This document shows positions 5,032 to 5,953 of a DNA stretch of 5,953 nucleotides, one piece after another. Position 1 is the first letter of the stretch, and every line of letters starts with the position of its first letter. Origin of the DNA: Desulfobacteraceae bacterium (GTDB lineage Bacteria; Desulfobacterota; Desulfobacteria; Desulfobacterales; Desulfobacteraceae); the NCBI GenBank assembly GCA_011390435.1, contig JAABSK010000180.1, forward strand, positions 1-5,953. The letters are read 5' to 3'. The position numbers and the translations under genes were made by a program. The notes under the pieces were generated by a model. It did not search any database, was not told the origin of the DNA, and was given only the letters and a program-made list of their open reading frames with translations.

Positions 5032-5953
5032 TTAACTGCCATTTTGATCTGACTTGTGAAGGGTATTCAAAAACCGGTTTTTTGACACAACGCCTTTGTA
5101 GACGTTATCATCGTCCACCACCGGGACCGGCCAGGGCCGGGAAGCAACTTCAGGCAGAATATCCTGCATGCAGTCATTCATATTGACCTTTCTGGCTTCT
5201 TTTAAGAAACAGGTTTCAATGGGCATATCTGATTCGTGATGATCGATGGCTTTCTGAAGGCTGTCTGCAGATACAATCCCCAGAAAATGGCGCCTGGAAT
5301 CCAGCACATACGCATAATCCCGGTCTTTTGAGCTCAACAGTTCATGCACCGCCCGAATTCCGCCAGCCTTTTTTTGAATCACTGTCATCTGGGAATCCTT
5401 GACAATATCGCCGGCTGAAATCACATTGGTGGGATCCACACCTCTGAAAAAGGCACGGACATAATCATCTGCAGGATTCTGGAGGATCTCTTCCGGTGAG
5501 CCCACCTGCACCACACGACCGCCTTCCATGATGGCAATCCGGTCTCCGATACGAAGGGCCTCATCCAGATCATGGGAAATAAACACAATGGTCCTTTTGG
5601 AGCCTTCCTGCAGTTTCAGCAGCTCATCCTGCATTTCTGTCCGGATCAACGGGTCCAGCGCTGAAAAGGCTTCATCCATGAGCATAATATCCGGATCCAC
5701 TGCCAGCCCCCTTGCCAGACCCACCCGCTGCTGCATTCCACCGCTGAGCTGGGCAGGGTACTGATCTTCCCATCCTTCCAGTCCAACCTGGGCCAGTGCC
5801 TCCCGTGCCCGTTTGTTTCGCTTTGCCGGGCTTTCCCCTGCCAGATCAAGGCCAAAAGCGGCATTTTCCAATACCGTCATGTGAGGCATCAAGGCAAAAG
5901 ATTGAAACACCATACTCATATTCTGCAATCTGAATTTCACCAGCTCATCATGG
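5032..5953 (-). CDS. proV: ProV, ATPase subunit of the glycine betaine/proline-betaine ABC transporter (5' end outside window)
   Basis: The frame is open from the right edge to the TAA at 5032-5034, giving 306 visible residues. ProV is about 400 residues in the family, so roughly the first 95, including the Walker A loop, lie outside. The visible part holds, in visible-residue numbering, the Q-loop (MVFQSFALMPHM, 14-25), ABC signature LSGGMQQR (69-76), Walker B with catalytic Glu (IMLMDEAFSALD, 89-100) and the switch His in FISHDLDEA (H127). Two CBS domains follow (about 186-243 and 247-302; DRDYAYVLDS, then PVPVVDDDNVYKGVVSK). The CBS pair marks the OpuA/ProV type and is tied in that family to ionic-strength or nucleotide sensing. 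It powers uptake of betaines through ProW from ProX. An internal GTG at 5940 is not the start, because the frame continues upstream with a ProV-like HDELVKFR. The operon promoter is outside the window. Confidence 0.95.
   Translation of the reverse strand, partial: HDELVKFRLQNMSMVFQSFALMPHMTVLENAAFGLDLAGESPAKRNKRAREALAQVGLEGWEDQYPAQLSGGMQQRVGLARGLAVDPDIMLMDEAFSALDPLIRTEMQDELLKLQEGSKRTIVFISHDLDEALRIGDRIAIMEGGRVVQVGSPEEILQNPADDYVRAFFRGVDPTNVISAGDIVKDSQMTVIQKKAGGIRAVHELLSSKDRDYAYVLDSRRHFLGIVSADSLQKAIDHHESDMPIETCFLKEARKVNMNDCMQDILPEVASRPWPVPVVDDDNVYKGVVSKNRFLNTLHKSDQNGS

Noticed and set aside
1..5953. tRNA, rRNA, CRISPR array, insertion sequence or attachment site
   Set aside because: No such pattern seen: no regular repeats with spacers, no transposase-like frame, no terminal inverted repeats and no cloverleaf-like segment in the short intergenic gaps.

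Overview
The window reads as ordinary bacterial chromosome of moderate GC content, with no mobile-element, phage or CRISPR signatures. Gene content and sequence style (short Shine-Dalgarno-led genes, a Tex protein, a ProU-type betaine transporter with tandem CBS domains) fit a Gram-negative proteobacterium. My impression is a marine or osmotically challenged Desulfobacterota-like organism, but nothing here proves the lineage.

Layout, left to right. Positions 1-995 (minus strand) hold the first 331 codons of tex, an RNA-binding transcription accessory protein; the gene runs off the left edge. A 212-bp divergent intergenic region (996-1207) carries candidate sigma70-type promoters in both directions and a 9-bp direct repeat, one copy on each promoter. 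Positions 1208-2149 (plus) encode a cation diffusion facilitator (CDF) metal exporter. After an 89-bp gap comes an ECF-type sigma factor (2239-2820, plus), followed 7 nt later by a small 66-codon reading frame of unknown function (2828-3028) that ends inside a bidirectional terminator hairpin (3011-3048). The minus strand from 5953 down to 3099 is a proV-proW-proX operon for glycine betaine/proline-betaine uptake. ProV is cut by the right edge and lacks its Walker A part; ProW and ProX are complete.

How the genes work together: periplasmic ProX captures the compatible solute, ProW forms the membrane channel, and ProV hydrolyses ATP and probably senses cell state through its CBS domains. The ECF sigma factor and its small neighbour converge on the transporter and share its terminator; no functional link is shown. 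The CDF exporter and tex are probably independent housekeeping or metal-homeostasis genes.

I found no convincing undescribed system. The points most worth a second look are the sigma-factor start region, where a strong Shine-Dalgarno sits at the wrong distance and a three-codon ORF overlaps the start; the small gene that ends in the terminator loop; and the repeat shared by the divergent promoters.
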